Source: Anthoceros angustus (lineage: Eukaryota > Streptophyta > Anthocerotopsida > Anthocerotales > Anthocerotaceae). Taken from it: a stretch of DNA of 64,000 nucleotides. Each line of letters starts with the position of its first letter. Position 1 is the stretch's first letter. The position numbers and the translations under genes were made by a program. The stretch covers positions 62,001-126,000 of the forward strand of contig MU008158.1 in the NCBI GenBank assembly GCA_010909165.1, written 5' to 3'. Under the pieces are notes generated by a model. It did not search any database and was not told where the DNA came from. It saw only the letters and a list, made by a program, of their open reading frames with translations. Below, one piece after another: positions 33,445 through 45,300 of this stretch.

Positions 33445-33801
33445 ATGCTGACTTTGTACTTTCTACTATCCTTTCCCGATTCCTGGTCACACTTTGTGAC
33501 GTCGTATAATGCCTCTCGACAGGACTTCAAAGCTATGGCTTCAAATGTTACACTTCCAGAAACCACCTTCGCAGAGTTAGTGGGAGCATTGCTTCAAGAA
33601 GAAGCTACTAGAGGTCCTGATAGACGCTCTGGAAAACAGCAAGCCCTTTACACATCCAACAGAGGACGTGGAGGAGGAAAACCCTACAACAGAGGTGGGG
33701 GCAGTACATCTAGGGGTGGTGGCTCACAAGGACAAGGAGCCAACCATAAGAAACCCAAAAGGACAGAAATCAGTGTAAGTTACCCGTCATTGGGAACGTG
33801 A
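33445..33801 (+). pseudogene. copia-3 gag, C-terminal part and eroded zinc knuckle (unit 1)
   Basis: LYFLLSFPDSWSHFVTSYNA matches the LL.SLP.SW gag motif. ETTFAELVGALLQEEATR and an RG-rich linker (NRGRGGGKPYNRGGG) follow. The knuckle is destroyed here: CAGTGTAAGTTACCCGTC replaces the sequence encoding CNWCKLPGH that is intact in unit 2 at 35354-35395. Confidence 0.85.
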
Positions 33802-35267
33802 GTGTAGAAAGAAGCAAGCTGTGCCTCATGAGGAGGGTTCATCTAGTCGAAACTCACTTGGTTGTGAAGAAACAACCTACCCCTTCAGCCCTCACAGTAG
33901 GTACAAGAGTGTTTGCAAGTTCATACTTGTTTCCATCATGCCTCACAAAATTAGAGGTTAGGCCTGCAGGCGGTATCTAGACACGGTGCTCTCCCATATT
34001 TGCTTTGACAGAGGCTCTTTTCATTCATACCTCGATCAAGGATCGGTATGTTTACAGGCGATGATGTGATCCTTAGTGTCTCCTGGTCGTGGCACAATAG
34101 ATTTATCAGCTCCATCAGGTGTTGTATTAACCCTACATGACGTCTATCACATGCCGACATGACTAAATTTGATTTTTCAATGAAAGTTGAATGTCGACAA
34201 CAAGCTACATGCTATTCACAAGACGAATGTCAAGTGCTGGGCGCATTTGATCATAGGAAGATCCTTGCCTATGGTTGATGATCATGACTTGTTTCGTCTT
34301 CACATAAACAGTGGTGTTCCAGTTTCTCATTTGACGAGAGACATCACTACTGCATCTGCACAACAAGTGAGCAAGTCTAAGTTGTGGCACGCAAGACTAG
34401 GTCACCCTCACACAGCAAAACTTCAAAGGTTGGTGACTTTACCAAGACGGACCAATTGGCACCTTGCCGCTCCACTTTGTGAGTCTTGTGTTCTTTCCAA
34501 GAGACATCAGTCGCTTTTAAGAACAAGGCACCTCACAGGGCTTGGAGGTTTTAGAACTTGTCCATACAGATTTGTGTGGACCACTCTAGTCGATAGGTGG
34601 TGGAGATACTTCGACTTTTAGATGACAAAACCAGTTTGTCACCACCTACATTCAAACAGAAGAATGCTTTGGTCACTTTAGGATTACCTCAAGTATATCT
34701 TTGAAGGTGGACAGAGCACTTAAAACCTTGAGATCAGACAATGGGGGAGAGTTTACCTCGAATGAATTTCAGGCTTTCTGTGTAGCTGAAGGAATTGGTC
34801 ACCAGCTAACAGTGGTATACACTCCCCAACAGAATGGAGTCGCTGAGCGTCTTAATCTAACTCTGCAGGAGATGACATCTTCCTTGCTACATCATGCTCA
34901 GTTTCCCTTGCCATATTGGGCAGAAGCCATTATGACTTCAACCTATCTCAAGAACAGGTTGCCCACAACTTCAGTTGTTGGCCTAACCCCCTATGAGGCC
35001 TTCACAGGTCGCAAGCCACCAGTTCTACACTTGCAAACTTTTGGTTGCGTGGCTTATGCCTTCATACCTAAGGAGAAGAGGAAAAAGCTATCAGATAAGG
35101 CTAGAAAACTTCTCATGATAGGATACACAGAAGGAATTAAAGCCTATAAGTTGTATGATGTCCCTAAGAACAAGATTGTGTATGCCAGAAGTGTTACCTT
35201 TGATGAAAGTCGCACTTGGGCATCAGTGGGAGCTGTTGAGGATCCTGTCCTCAATGAAGATGAAGAC
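33686..35267 (+). repeat. copia-3 protease-integrase unit 1
   Basis: First of three tandem units. The first half (protease, zinc-binding domain) is eroded to about 34300. The second half is clean: 34701 onward encodes LKTLRSDNGGEFTSNEFQAF, TPQQNGVAERLNLTLQEM, YWAEAIMTSTYLKNRLPTTS, GLTPYEAFTGRKPPVLHLQT and RKLLMIGYTEGIKAYKLYD. That includes the second catalytic Asp and the catalytic Glu of the integrase. The unit joins unit 2 at the 7-bp microhomology ACAACAG (33686-33692 and 35268-35274), so the frame runs into gag sequence again. Confidence 0.85.
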
Positions 35268-36840
35268 ACAACAGAGGTGGGGGCAGTACATCTAGGGGTG
35301 GTGGCTCACAAGGACAAGGAGCCAACCATAAGAAACCCAAAAGGACAGGAAACTGCAACTGGTGTAAGTTACCTGGTCACTGGGAACGTGAGTGTAGAAA
35401 GAAGCAAGCCGGTGTGCCTCGCAAGGAGGGTTCATCTAGTGCTGAAACTCACCTGGTTGTGAAGAAACAACCTACCCCTTCAGCCCTCACAGTAGGTACA
35501 AGAGTGTTTGCAAGTTCATACTTGTTTCCATCATGCCTCCAAAGAAATTAGAGGTTAGGCCTGCAGATCGGTATCTAGACACGGGTGCGCAGCCCATATT
35601 TGCTTTGACAGAGGCTCTTTTCATACATACTCGATCAAGGATATTACCGGGCGATGATGATCCTTAGTGTCTCGGTCGTGGCACAATAGATTTATCGGCC
35701 CATCGTTGTATTAACCCTACATGACGCTCTATCACGTGCCGACATGACTGAAATTTGATTTCAATGAAAGTTGAATGTCGACAACAACTGGCCACATGCT
35801 ATTCACAAGAATGTAATGTCGTGCTGACGGATCATAGGAAGATCCTTGCCTATGGTTCAACAGATCATGACTTGTTTCGCCTTCACATATAATAGTGGTG
35901 TTCCGCTTTCATTTGACGAGACATCATATCTCGCACAACAAGTGAGCAAGTCTAAGTTGTGGCATAAGACTAGGTCACCCTCACACAAAGAAAACTTCAA
36001 AGGTCATGGAGTGACTTTACCAAGACAATTGGCACACTGGCTCCACTTCCACTTTGTGAGTCTTGTGTTCTTTCCACGAGACATCAGGCTGCTTTTAAGA
36101 ACAAGGCACCTCACAGGGCTTCAGAGGTTTTAGAACTTGTCCATACAGATTTGTGTGGACCACTCTCTCAGGAGTCGATAGGTGGTGGGAGATACTTCGA
36201 CTTTTATAGATGACAAAACCAGTTTGTCACCACCTACATTCAAACAGAAGCGAATGCTTTGGTCACTTTAGGATTACCTCAAGTATACCAAAAGGAGGGC
36301 TGAAAGCGTTAAAACCTTGAGATCGTATAATGGGGAGAGTTTACCTCAATGAATTTCAGCTGTAGTCAAGGCATTGGTCACCAAATAACAAAGTATACAC
36401 CCCAATGTAATGGAGTCGCCGAGCTGCCTTAATCTAACTCGCAGGATGACATCTTCCTTACATCATGCCCGCCTTCCTGCCATATTGGGTGAAGCCATGA
36501 CTTCAACCTATCTCAAGAACAAAGTTGCCCACAACTCGCTTGTTGGCCTAACTCCCCATGAGGCGTTCTCACGCAAGCCCCGCCTACACTTGCAAACTTT
36601 TGGTTGCGGCTTATGCCTTCATACCTAAGGAGAAGAGAAAAGCTATCGATAAGGCTAGAAAACTTCTCATGATAGGATACGGGAATTAAAGCCTATAAGT
36701 TGTATGATGTCCCTAAGAACAAGATTGTGTATGCCAAGTGTTACCTTTGATGAAAGTCGCACTTGGGCATCGGGAGTGTTGAGGATCCCGTCCTCAATGA
36801 AGATGAAGACACAACAGATTTGTTGATTCACAATTTGATC
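35268..36840 (+). repeat. copia-3 protease-integrase unit 2
   Basis: Starts inside the gag RG linker and carries the only intact zinc knuckle (35354-35395, CNWCKLPGHWERECRKK, CX2CX4HX4C). Clean until about 35520, then strongly eroded to 36840: the protease, HHCC domain and integrase can be recognised only by comparison with units 1 and 3. Confidence 0.85.
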
Positions 36841-38290
36841 CAATCACGGAACTCACTGCTGTGAAGAAACAACCTACCCCTTCAGCCCCGGTAGGGTACA
36901 AGAGTGTTTGCAAGTTCATACTTGTTTCCATCATGTCGGCCAAGAAATTAGAGGTTAGGCCTGTCGCAGACTGGTATCTAGACACGGGTGCTACAGCCCA
37001 TATTTGCTTTGACAGAGGCTCTTTTCATACATACCGCTCAGTCAAGGATCAGTATGTTTACCTGGGCGATGACAGATCCTTAGTGTCTCCTGGTCGTGGC
37101 ACAATAGACTTATCAGTTCCATCAGGTGTTGTATTAACCCTACATGACGTCTATCACGTGCCAGACATGACTAGAAATTTGATTTCAGTCAGAAAGTTGA
37201 ATGCTGACAACAACTGTCACATGCTATTCACAAGAACAGAATGTCAAGTGCTGGACGCATTTGATCATAGGAAGATCCTTGCCTATGGTTCAGCAGATCA
37301 TGACTTGTTTCGTCTTCACATAAACAGTGGTGTTCCAGTTTCTCATTTGACGAGAGACATCACTACTGCATCTGCACAACAAGTGAGCAAGTCTAAGTTG
37401 TGGCACGCAAGACTAGGTCACCCTCACACAGCAAAACTTCAAAGGTTGGCTGTTAGTGACCTTTACCAAGACGGACCAATTGGCACACTGGCTCCACTTC
37501 CACTTTGTGAGTCTTGTGTTCTTTCCACGAGACATCAGGCTGCTTTTAAGAACAAGGCACCTCACAGGGCTTCAGAGGTTTTAGAACTTGTCCATACAGA
37601 TTTGTGTGACCACAGAGTCGTAGGTGGTGGGAGATACTTCCTCGACTTTTATAGATGACAAAACCAGTTTGTCACCACCTACATTCTGAAATGAAAGACG
37701 AATGCTTTGGTCACTTTAGGATTACCTCAAGTATACCGAAGGTGGAGAAAGCGTTTTAAAACCTTGAGATCGCATAATGGGGAGAGTTTACCTCGAATGA
37801 ATTTCAGCTCGTAGCTGAATTGGTCACACCATCAGTGGTATACACTCTCAATGTAATGGAGTCGCCGAGCTGCCTTAATTTAACTCACAGAGATGACATC
37901 TTCCTTGCTACATCATGCTCCCTTTATATTATGGCCATTATGACTTCAACCTATCTCAAGAACAAAGTTGCCCACAACTCGCTTGTTGGCCTAACTCTAT
38001 GAGGCTCTTTCACAGTCGCAAGCCCCGCCTACACTTGCAAACTTTTGTCATGTGGCTTATGCCTTCATACCTAAGGAGAAGAGAAAAGCTATCGATAAGG
38101 CTAGAAAACTTCTCATGATAGGATGTATGAATTAAAGCCTATAAGTTGTATGATGTCCCTAAGAACAAGATTGTGTATGCCGAAGTGTTACCTTTGATGA
38201 AAGTCGCACTTGGGCATCGTGAGTCGTTGAGGATCCCGTCTCAATGAAGATGAAGACAACAGGATTTGTTGATTCACAATTTGATCCAAA
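36841..38290 (+). repeat. copia-3 protease-integrase unit 3
   Basis: Clean from about 36861 to 37658 in a 265-codon frame. Protease is YLDTGATAHICFDRGSFHTY, HDVYHVPDMTRNLISVRKLN follows, then the zinc-binding domain LWHARLGHPHTAKLQRL with CESCVLSTRHQ, and HTDLC at the start of the integrase core. It then becomes eroded to 38290. This reverses the preservation of unit 1. Confidence 0.85.
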
Positions 38291-39038
38291 TCTTCCTCAC
38301 TGCTCAACACGAGGACGATGTTCTCGCAGTGGGGATGACAAAGCGATTTTGAGTTCGTTGACATAGATGAGCAGTGTAGTTGAACAAGAACACGTGACTG
38401 CTGGAAGATCAAAATCAGCAAGTTTTATGAACAACATCCTCCTCGAATGCTTGACGCAGAATCGAATTGATGATACTCTATTGCCAACCAACCTGCATAA
38501 GATCCCCAAACAAGAACCACCAGACGATATCCATCTCTCAAAGGCAACCTCAGATTACTACCGCGGCACCGTATTTTTAGAGTTACTTCCTCACAAGTGG
38601 AGGTCAATGTCGCAAACGCCCCTCGGATTCTAGGAACCACAATCCTACCAAGAGGCGTTGAGTAGACGACCACAAAGAGTGGGAGAAAGCAATACAATCG
38701 AGTATGACTCCTTAATTGAGAACGGCACATGGGAGCTTGCAGAATTACCACCAGGCAGAAAATTGGTTTCTTGTAAGTGGGTTTTCAAACTCAAAGTAAA
38801 GGCAGATGGTACCTTCAATAGGTACAAGGCTCGCTTGGTAGCAAGGGGTTTCTCACAAGTCCCTGGACTGGACTATCTTGAAACTTTCGCTCCTGTCGTC
38901 AAGCTTGCCACCCTTAGAACAATCCTTGCCATATCCACACACTATGATTATGAGTTGCAGATGTATGATGTTAAAACAGCTTTCCTACATGGAAAATTGA
39001 ATACAGAGATATACATGCGCCTCCGTGATATGAGGTGA
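38290..39038 (+). pseudogene. copia-3 reverse transcriptase, N-terminal half
   Basis: The acidic linker at 38290-38640 is followed by an intact 126-codon stretch (38658-39038). It has YDSLIENGTWELAELPPGRK, CKWVFKLKVKADGTFNRYKA, RLVARGFSQVPGLDYLETFA and MYDVKTAFLHGKLNTEIYMR. These are the first copia reverse transcriptase blocks, including the first catalytic Asp region (VKTAFLHG). The frame is lost directly after. Confidence 0.9.
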
Positions 39039-40160
39039 AAGGAAAAGAAAATCATGCGCCAGTCGATTGCTCAGTATGGCTCAAGCAATCACCATGAAAT
39101 GGAACGCTTAGACACTCGAATTGCCGGAATTAGGTTTCACAAAGAGCAAGTGACGTTTTATATCTACATAAAGGAGATGTAATCGTTACCTTGCAGTACG
39201 TGGATGACATCGATTCAAAGAACAAGCTTTTATAACAAGCATCACATATGCTGGCCACTAAATTCAAGATGTCTAGCTCTCGGCCCTTTACGTAGCTGCC
39301 TGGATTCATATTCAAAGGAACAGGACTGTGTGATGACATTGACTCAACCATTTACCTTATGGACAATGACAACAGCTTGGGCCTCAAGGATGCAAAACCT
39401 ACTTCTACCCCTCTTCCCACAGGACTTAAGCTTAGTCGAGTATGTCTCCTTCTACACAGAGAGAAGGATCAAATGTCAAAGATCCCCTGCATGTGAGTAG
39501 TGTAAGCTAATATATGCATCGAACACAACGAATGAGGTGGCCTATACACCGAAAGTGCCCTATCACGGCCTAGAAAATCCGGTCCGAACACTGGCTAGCT
39601 TGAAACGCATGCTAGGTACTTGAAGGAACACCAACTTTAGGTATTTCCTATGGACATTGACAGACTGACATAGAAGCTTACACCACTCGACTATGCCGAG
39701 ATGTGGACACAAGGAAATCATCCGCTATGTGCTTTGTTTTTGTGAGGACCTATATGTTGGTCGAGCAAGAAAGCACCGACGGGGTACTCTCAAGCATAAG
39801 GTAATATAGGGTGTTAACCGCAACTAAGGAAGTGTGTGGTGCATTACTCTTTTTCTCGAACTTGGGATTCCATCGCCCTACATGCACGACTATCTACACC
39901 GATAATGTGGCTCGATGGCTTTAGCCAAGAATCCTGCATTTCATTCTGATCAAAACATGTAGAAGTAGTATCACTACATCGTGGAACCGTGGAGCTGGAA
40001 CCATAGCACTAGTATGTACCAACACAAAGCAACCCGCGACATTCTCACAAAGGCACCGAGCGTAGATGCTCATCGAAACATGTCCAACGCTTAGGGATGG
40101 GAGAGAGCTCTCTTATCCAAAGCAGCAGCAATAATCCAAAGTAATGCTCTAAGGCCTAGA
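39039..40160 (+). pseudogene. copia-3 reverse transcriptase C-terminal half and RNase H, eroded
   Basis: The catalytic YVDD is encoded at 39197-39208 (LQYVDDID). Nearby frames give STIYLMDNDNSLGLKDAKPT. RNase H survives as short islands such as DTRKSSAMCFVF (near 39700), VLTATKEV (near 39820) and TIYTDNVA (near 39900). Every longer block is shifted. Confidence 0.8.
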
Positions 40161-41177
40161 AACCCGAGTAAAAGCCGCAATGGTCGAGGAGTATCCAAAG
40201 TCAATAGACTGCAACGAAGAGACTGGACTCCTCCTCAGAGGAGTCATGGCCAAAACTATGAATGTAAGAAAACTCATCATCCGATCTTGGAGAATTGCGA
40301 CACGTTCTTCAGAGATTCGCTCTTCTGCTCAAGATTAGCCTCTTCCTCCAAATCAAGTTTGACCTCGCAAGGAGGAAGTGGGAGCGAGAGAGTTAGCACC
40401 ACAAACAAAAAAGGAAGAACTGCAATGAAAGGTCTGTGGATGCTTACCGATATGCTACTACATGACCAGGGGTTGTAGATGCGCACGCTCACACGCTTCA
40501 TGGTTATCTCTGCAACCTACCCACCTTTGTACCAAACAGTGAGCGGATACTACTGCCACATCGATGATTCTAGTCTCGGCGCCTGTGAGTTTTGGATAAT
40601 TCGTAGGTGGGTCAGACCATGGGTCCGCCTCACGGAAGGCACTTGAGGGCGGATCGTTTACAAGAGCTTGGGTCTTGGCCGAGAGGAGCGTAAGGGCCAC
40701 CCATTTCGACTTGAGGGCGCAGACGGCAAGCTCAAGAAACTCCTTTGTTGTTCCCTTCGCCCACCGACGCCTTTCTTGATACTCGTGTCTTTATGTCTTG
40801 GGAGCGTACCACGCTGTTTGTAGTTGTCCTAGCCACCGCAAATCTTCCAAGGGCGCTCAAGTCGGGCAGGCGCTTTTAGGAGCTCATGTCGGAATCCGAG
40901 GAGGCCATGGCAGAGAGAAGCTCAAGATGAAAATCCTACGCTCCAGCAAGCTGAGAAGTAACTGGCAAATGAATTGTGCCAAGGTTATATACGCGCACCT
41001 CATCATCGTCGGCTTCACACCGCAGGAAAGCATCTTTACCAGACCTGGCAGAAAGGAGAGGACGTGAACTACCATCGCAGATGATGGCTATGGAGTTTGA
41101 GAGAAGACCTAATCGAACCTTCACCACGCAGCTTGTGGTAGAGCCAAGATTATGAGATCATTACTAACAAGTGGGAG
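40161..41177 (+). other. copia-3 3' untranslated region with purine-rich tract
   Basis: About 1 kb after RNase H with no recognised domain. Small frames on both strands are not convincing. AAGTGGGAG (41169-41177) abuts the 3' LTR and is the likely polypurine tract. Confidence 0.5.
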
Positions 41178-41405
41178 TAAAGGAATACATGTGCTAGTTA
41201 TTGATTAGGGTTTGGGTTATTTAGTCAAGTTAAGCTCTTAGCATTATATATGTCTTTTCATTAGGGTTACGTCGTTTGGATAAGACATGTTGATTCATAA
41301 GTCTCTTTAGTTGTCTTTTCATATAACACATAAGTTTTATGTATGTTCTTGACACAATGTAATTATTATATGTTTAATTGATCTGTATCTGCCTAAATTA
41401 CGTTA
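41178..41405 (+). repeat. 3' LTR of copia-3
   Basis: 228 bp, matching 31688-31915. It is followed by TGAAG, which may be the 5-bp target duplication: the left flank reads CTCAAG where CTCCTGAAG would be expected from the homologous minus-strand copies. Confidence 0.9.
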
Positions 41406-43687
41406 TGAAGGAGGGAGAGCTTGAGCGGGCGCTCCGGAAAGGACTGGAGGCCCTGCCGGAAGTGGAGCGTGAAAGGGCGCCCGAGGTGGGGGGCCGACCC
41501 TCGAAGGCCAAACGGACCCGGGAGGAGACGATCGAGGGAATTCCTGATACGTCTGAACGGACCCCTCACCACCCAGGAAGTATGGGAGGAAATCCTGCCT
41601 CCTCCCCGGTGCCCCAGAGCCAAGGCAGCAGGAGGCTAACTCCAATAGCCCGCCCACCACCACAACCATGGAGCCCGACCCGAGGGAACCAAGAGACGCA
41701 AGATTGCCTACCAACGCAAAGCCCGACGGTGCCAAGATTCTTACCTGCCACCTGAGTGGCAAGAAGCTGAGGAAGCGGGAGGCAGAAGGGACGCCGCCCA
41801 GTGAGCAGGAGGTCACCGGCAGCAGCCAGACCTCGAGCCGGCCCTGCCTCCGATGTGAAGAGGCAAAAGGGCTTGCTCCCGACCCCTCACCTCCGAGCCC
41901 TGTGAGAAAAGGGCGGAGAAGGAGCTCGCGCCAAAAGGGCCAAGGAGGGTGAAGCCCGAGTCAAAGACTGTGACCTAAGGGTCCCGATTAGGTCCGGAGA
42001 ACCCACTTTCCTGATCAAGTATGGAGGTCTCTCATGATCAAGGAAATGCCGGCTCCCACTACGGACTTTGTGGGAGCTCACTGCGGGCCGTGGAAGAAAC
42101 ACGGCGGGAGTCCGCTTGCCATGGATTTGAGGTTTTGGGGTCTCATGGGATGGCCGAGAAGACCTGTGGAGAAGCCACCCGAGGCGATGGTACCTCCGTG
42201 AGAGGCTGGAGGGGCCCAGGAGGAGGAAGGCCAAGCTCTCGGCCGAATTGAGGAAGGGAAACGCCGGAGGCGAGAGGGAAGTCCGTCCATCTGCAAGGAC
42301 TGACTAAATTCCTTCACCGGAGGAGCAGCTGGTGCTAAGGAGGCCTGCTGGCCGAGGACCTCAGCAGGAGAGGGGTAGCGCACAGAGGCGGAAGAGGCCC
42401 GGGCGAAGCGAGGCTCGGGACCGCGGAGGCTGACCAGACCAGAGCCAAGCTCGAGAAGCCTGTGAAGGTGGCCAAGGAGGCGGAAGACGGCGACCGCGAT
42501 CACTATCGGCGTGATCGAACCGTGGAGGGAGGCTACTGCAGCCACGGCCAATCAAGGCCGAGCAGCAAGAAGAGAGCAAGCACGACGAGCCGCGTGCAAA
42601 CATGAGGCCAAGACCGGAAATCGGGACCCTGTGGCGCACTGCAGGAGGTAGAAGGGAGGCGGCAGGAGTCGGAGGATGAAGGACACCTTGGAGTTACAAC
42701 CCAAGACGCTGGCCGAGCAAGCAAGGGGTTCTCAACGAGAGAATCCAAGACTTCGAGTGAGATAGAGCGCCCAGCCTCAAGATGGAGCAGGAGGCGGCGG
42801 AGCGCGACCAGCCAGCCTGTGAAGCTCGCGACAAGGAGATGGAGGATCTCCTGACTCACCTGAGGTGGAGCAGCCGGGCAGGAGATGGAAGACCGCAAGG
42901 AGACCTTGAGTCAGCCTTCAAACTACCATTGAGAGGAATGGTAGTCTAGACATGAACGCGAACGGAAATAGAGCGCCACCGCTGGACGAGGCGACGGGCG
43001 ATGGAACAGGAGCAGGACGCCGAGATGGAGAAGGGCTGGCGAAGCTGCAGAGCTGCGACCGTCTGGAGAGGGCGAGTTAATGTCCTTTAATGGACGGAGA
43101 AGAGAGCACCGGAAGCGCATAAGAAGCCGCTGGTCCAGGAGGAAGGAACGCGTTATGGCCGGTAAGCCGGCAGCCGGAGCGAAGCGACGGAGTTGGAGCA
43201 GTGGAGCAATGCGCATGGAGGTGACCGAGGCAGCACCAAGGTGAAGCAGCCGGCCCCACCTATCAAACCCGGTGGGAGGTGGTCCAACAAGCCGGGCAAA
43301 GACGCCTCCCCGAGCACCTATGGCGAAGGGAGTATCGGTGCCCGCACACGTGGAAGAGGCAACCAACAAGTGGATTCGACTTTGCCTATTACCACCGAGC
43401 CCTCAAGAGGCCTCTCCCAACAAAATAGACGGACCGGAAGGCCTGAGGGGAAGAAGGGCATGGGGACAGCACAGGGACTCTAGTGGCCCTGTTTGGAGAC
43501 GACGGCAGCGGGGGAGAAGAGCCTCAAGAGGAGCGAGACGCAACGGACCCCAGGGTAAGTTCACCGCAACCCGCTCAGGAGAAGGGAGGTGACGGCCCTG
43601 AAAGGGGCGCAGAAGGAGGGAGCCAACCCGACCCAAGACAAGGGTCGGGGGGTAGGGATGAGGACCTAGCAAGACGAGGTCCATGAA
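41406..43687 (+). pseudogene. gag-like gene, part right of the copia-3 insertion (coiled coil)
   Basis: Continues the protein cut at 31687: (K)KEGELERALRKGLEALPEVE, then a Pro-rich stretch (PIARPPPQPWSPTRGNQETQ). Gly/Glu/Arg/Lys-rich, broken coiled-coil sequence follows, and the end is at about 43687 (QGSGGRDEDLARRGP). The frame is open from 41406 to 41755, then shifts repeatedly. The homologous minus-strand copies read KEGEEERAL at the junction. Confidence 0.6.
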
Positions 43688-45300
43688 GGGGTCCGAGCTT
43701 GGGGACCGGACTTAATAAGTTCTGACCCCGAGGTCCGAACCCCAGAGACGAGGCCGACCCACCGACCTGACTCAGAAATAAGACGGACTCGGAGTTCGAC
43801 CGAGTCGAGACCGACCTCGAGGTCCGACCGCAAGAAGGAGGAGCCCCTTCGACTTACGCTTAGGGGAGCAGAGGCGGCCCCACCGAGGGGACCCACGGGA
43901 GGCCAGTGGAGGATGACGGTGGTAACGGCGGCCGCCGACCGCCAGAGCCCAACCCGACTGTGATTCCGGAGAGGAGGGGTCCCGCCACGGATCATCCGAT
44001 TGGGTGCCGAATCGCCGTGACGGGAGATTGGACCACCAATCCCAAGGCAACCCGGACCTTCCCACCACCACCGACGAAGGAGATAGGGGAGGAAATAGGA
44101 TGGTAGGCGGCCGATTAGGTATACCGAGCTGCCATCACCGTAATAGGTGTAATAAAGACGCCGACCGGGCGTAGTATAAGAGGGCCGGGCCGCCTCAATA
44201 AATCATCTTTCTTGGTGTTGATGCCGCTCTGCACTTGTGTGTCTTCGCTAACGTGAGTCACCGAAAGGTGCACGATACCCGGAGATTGATCGTGGTCCCG
44301 TGACGGACCTAACGTGTTGTGGTGTGTGTGTGAAGGGTGACTGGGATCCGCTCGCCCGCAGCCGCGCCGCCGAACGGACCGAACGTGTGAGCCGGAGGGA
44401 CGGAGCAGAGCCTTGGACGAGAGGCCCAACGACGGGAGGAGGTCCGGACTGTAGCCCGCTGGCCTTCCCTAAGACCATAAGTGTAGTGAGTGGAGAGAGA
44501 GGAACGGACTAGATGTGAGTGACGAACGTGAACGATACGGACGCCGGGTCCTTAAACGCTTGGCCACCGGCCTGCAAGGCGTGAACGCTAGTAGTTAGAC
44601 GCGAACGATGAATGTGCGTTGAGACCGAACGACGCAGTAAGACGAGAATCGCTCAACGCCGCAAACGGAGCTCGCTATTCCTTGGGAACGGACTCTTCCT
44701 ACAACGACACGGATTGTCGCGCCGGGTTGTCTGAAAGTCGCGCCACACATAGCTTGGGCGCCATCTTCATAATCGGATATTGAAGGCCAACAACGGCTTG
44801 CGATCGCCAAGAGGGAGGACATTGGGTCCTCATGATGATGAAAGGAGCTGCAGCAGTGCACTGAGGCCTCCGATTTTGATGAGGCCATAAGCCATGGACT
44901 CAAGGGTCCAAGAATCGGAGGAGCGAGAGAGGGTCAGCGCAAAGGTGGAAGATGGCAGAGAGCAAGGAGGGGGACAGCCCACCTGTGGGGGTCACCCACT
45001 GGTGACCACACCACGGTAGTCCGCCATCACCGGTAGACAACCACCACGCCGTAGTCCGCCACTACCACGGTAGGTGCAAGCGCGGGCTGGGAGCCGCCGC
45101 GAGGCCGGCCGAGGGAAGGAGCCGGGGCCCAGTATACCCCCGCAGGAGGAAGAGGAGGTGGAGACAACCCCACCGAGGAGACTAAGGACGGGTCCGCAGG
45201 TCGAGAGGGGAGGGTAGGAAATTCCACCCCTGATAAGGGAGGAGCCAGGCCGGGGAAGAGTCGGATGCAAAAGGGCCCAAGAAGTTAGACATCCCATCAT
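43688..45300 (+). promoter_or_regulatory. GC-rich flank with TATA-like site
   Basis: No gene recognised. GTATAAGAGGGCCGG near 44170 and AATAAATC near 44195 resemble promoter and polyadenylation signals of an LTR. ACCACGGTAGTCCGCC-like words repeat at 45009-45075. Confidence 0.35.

Larger units (their letters stand above)
31688..41405 (+). mobile_element. copia-3, 9.7-kb Ty1/copia element with triplicated protease-integrase
   Basis: Bounded by two 228-bp LTRs (31688-31915 and 41178-41405). A primer binding site follows the 5' LTR and a purine-rich tract precedes the 3' LTR. Coding order is gag, zinc knuckle, protease, integrase, reverse transcriptase, RNase H. The element is about 4 kb longer than typical copia because protease-integrase occurs three times in tandem (33686-35267, 35268-36840, 36841-38290). 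The insertion interrupts a gag-like frame. The near-identical LTRs suggest recent insertion, while the coding region is badly eroded in blocks. Confidence 0.95.

Noticed and set aside
33955-37330. Repeat decay explained by ordinary cytosine deamination
   Set aside because: Deamination of CAG/CTG would leave TAG, CAA, TTG or CTA of equal length. Most changes here remove bases and leave CG or TG, and CpG sites nearby are largely unchanged.
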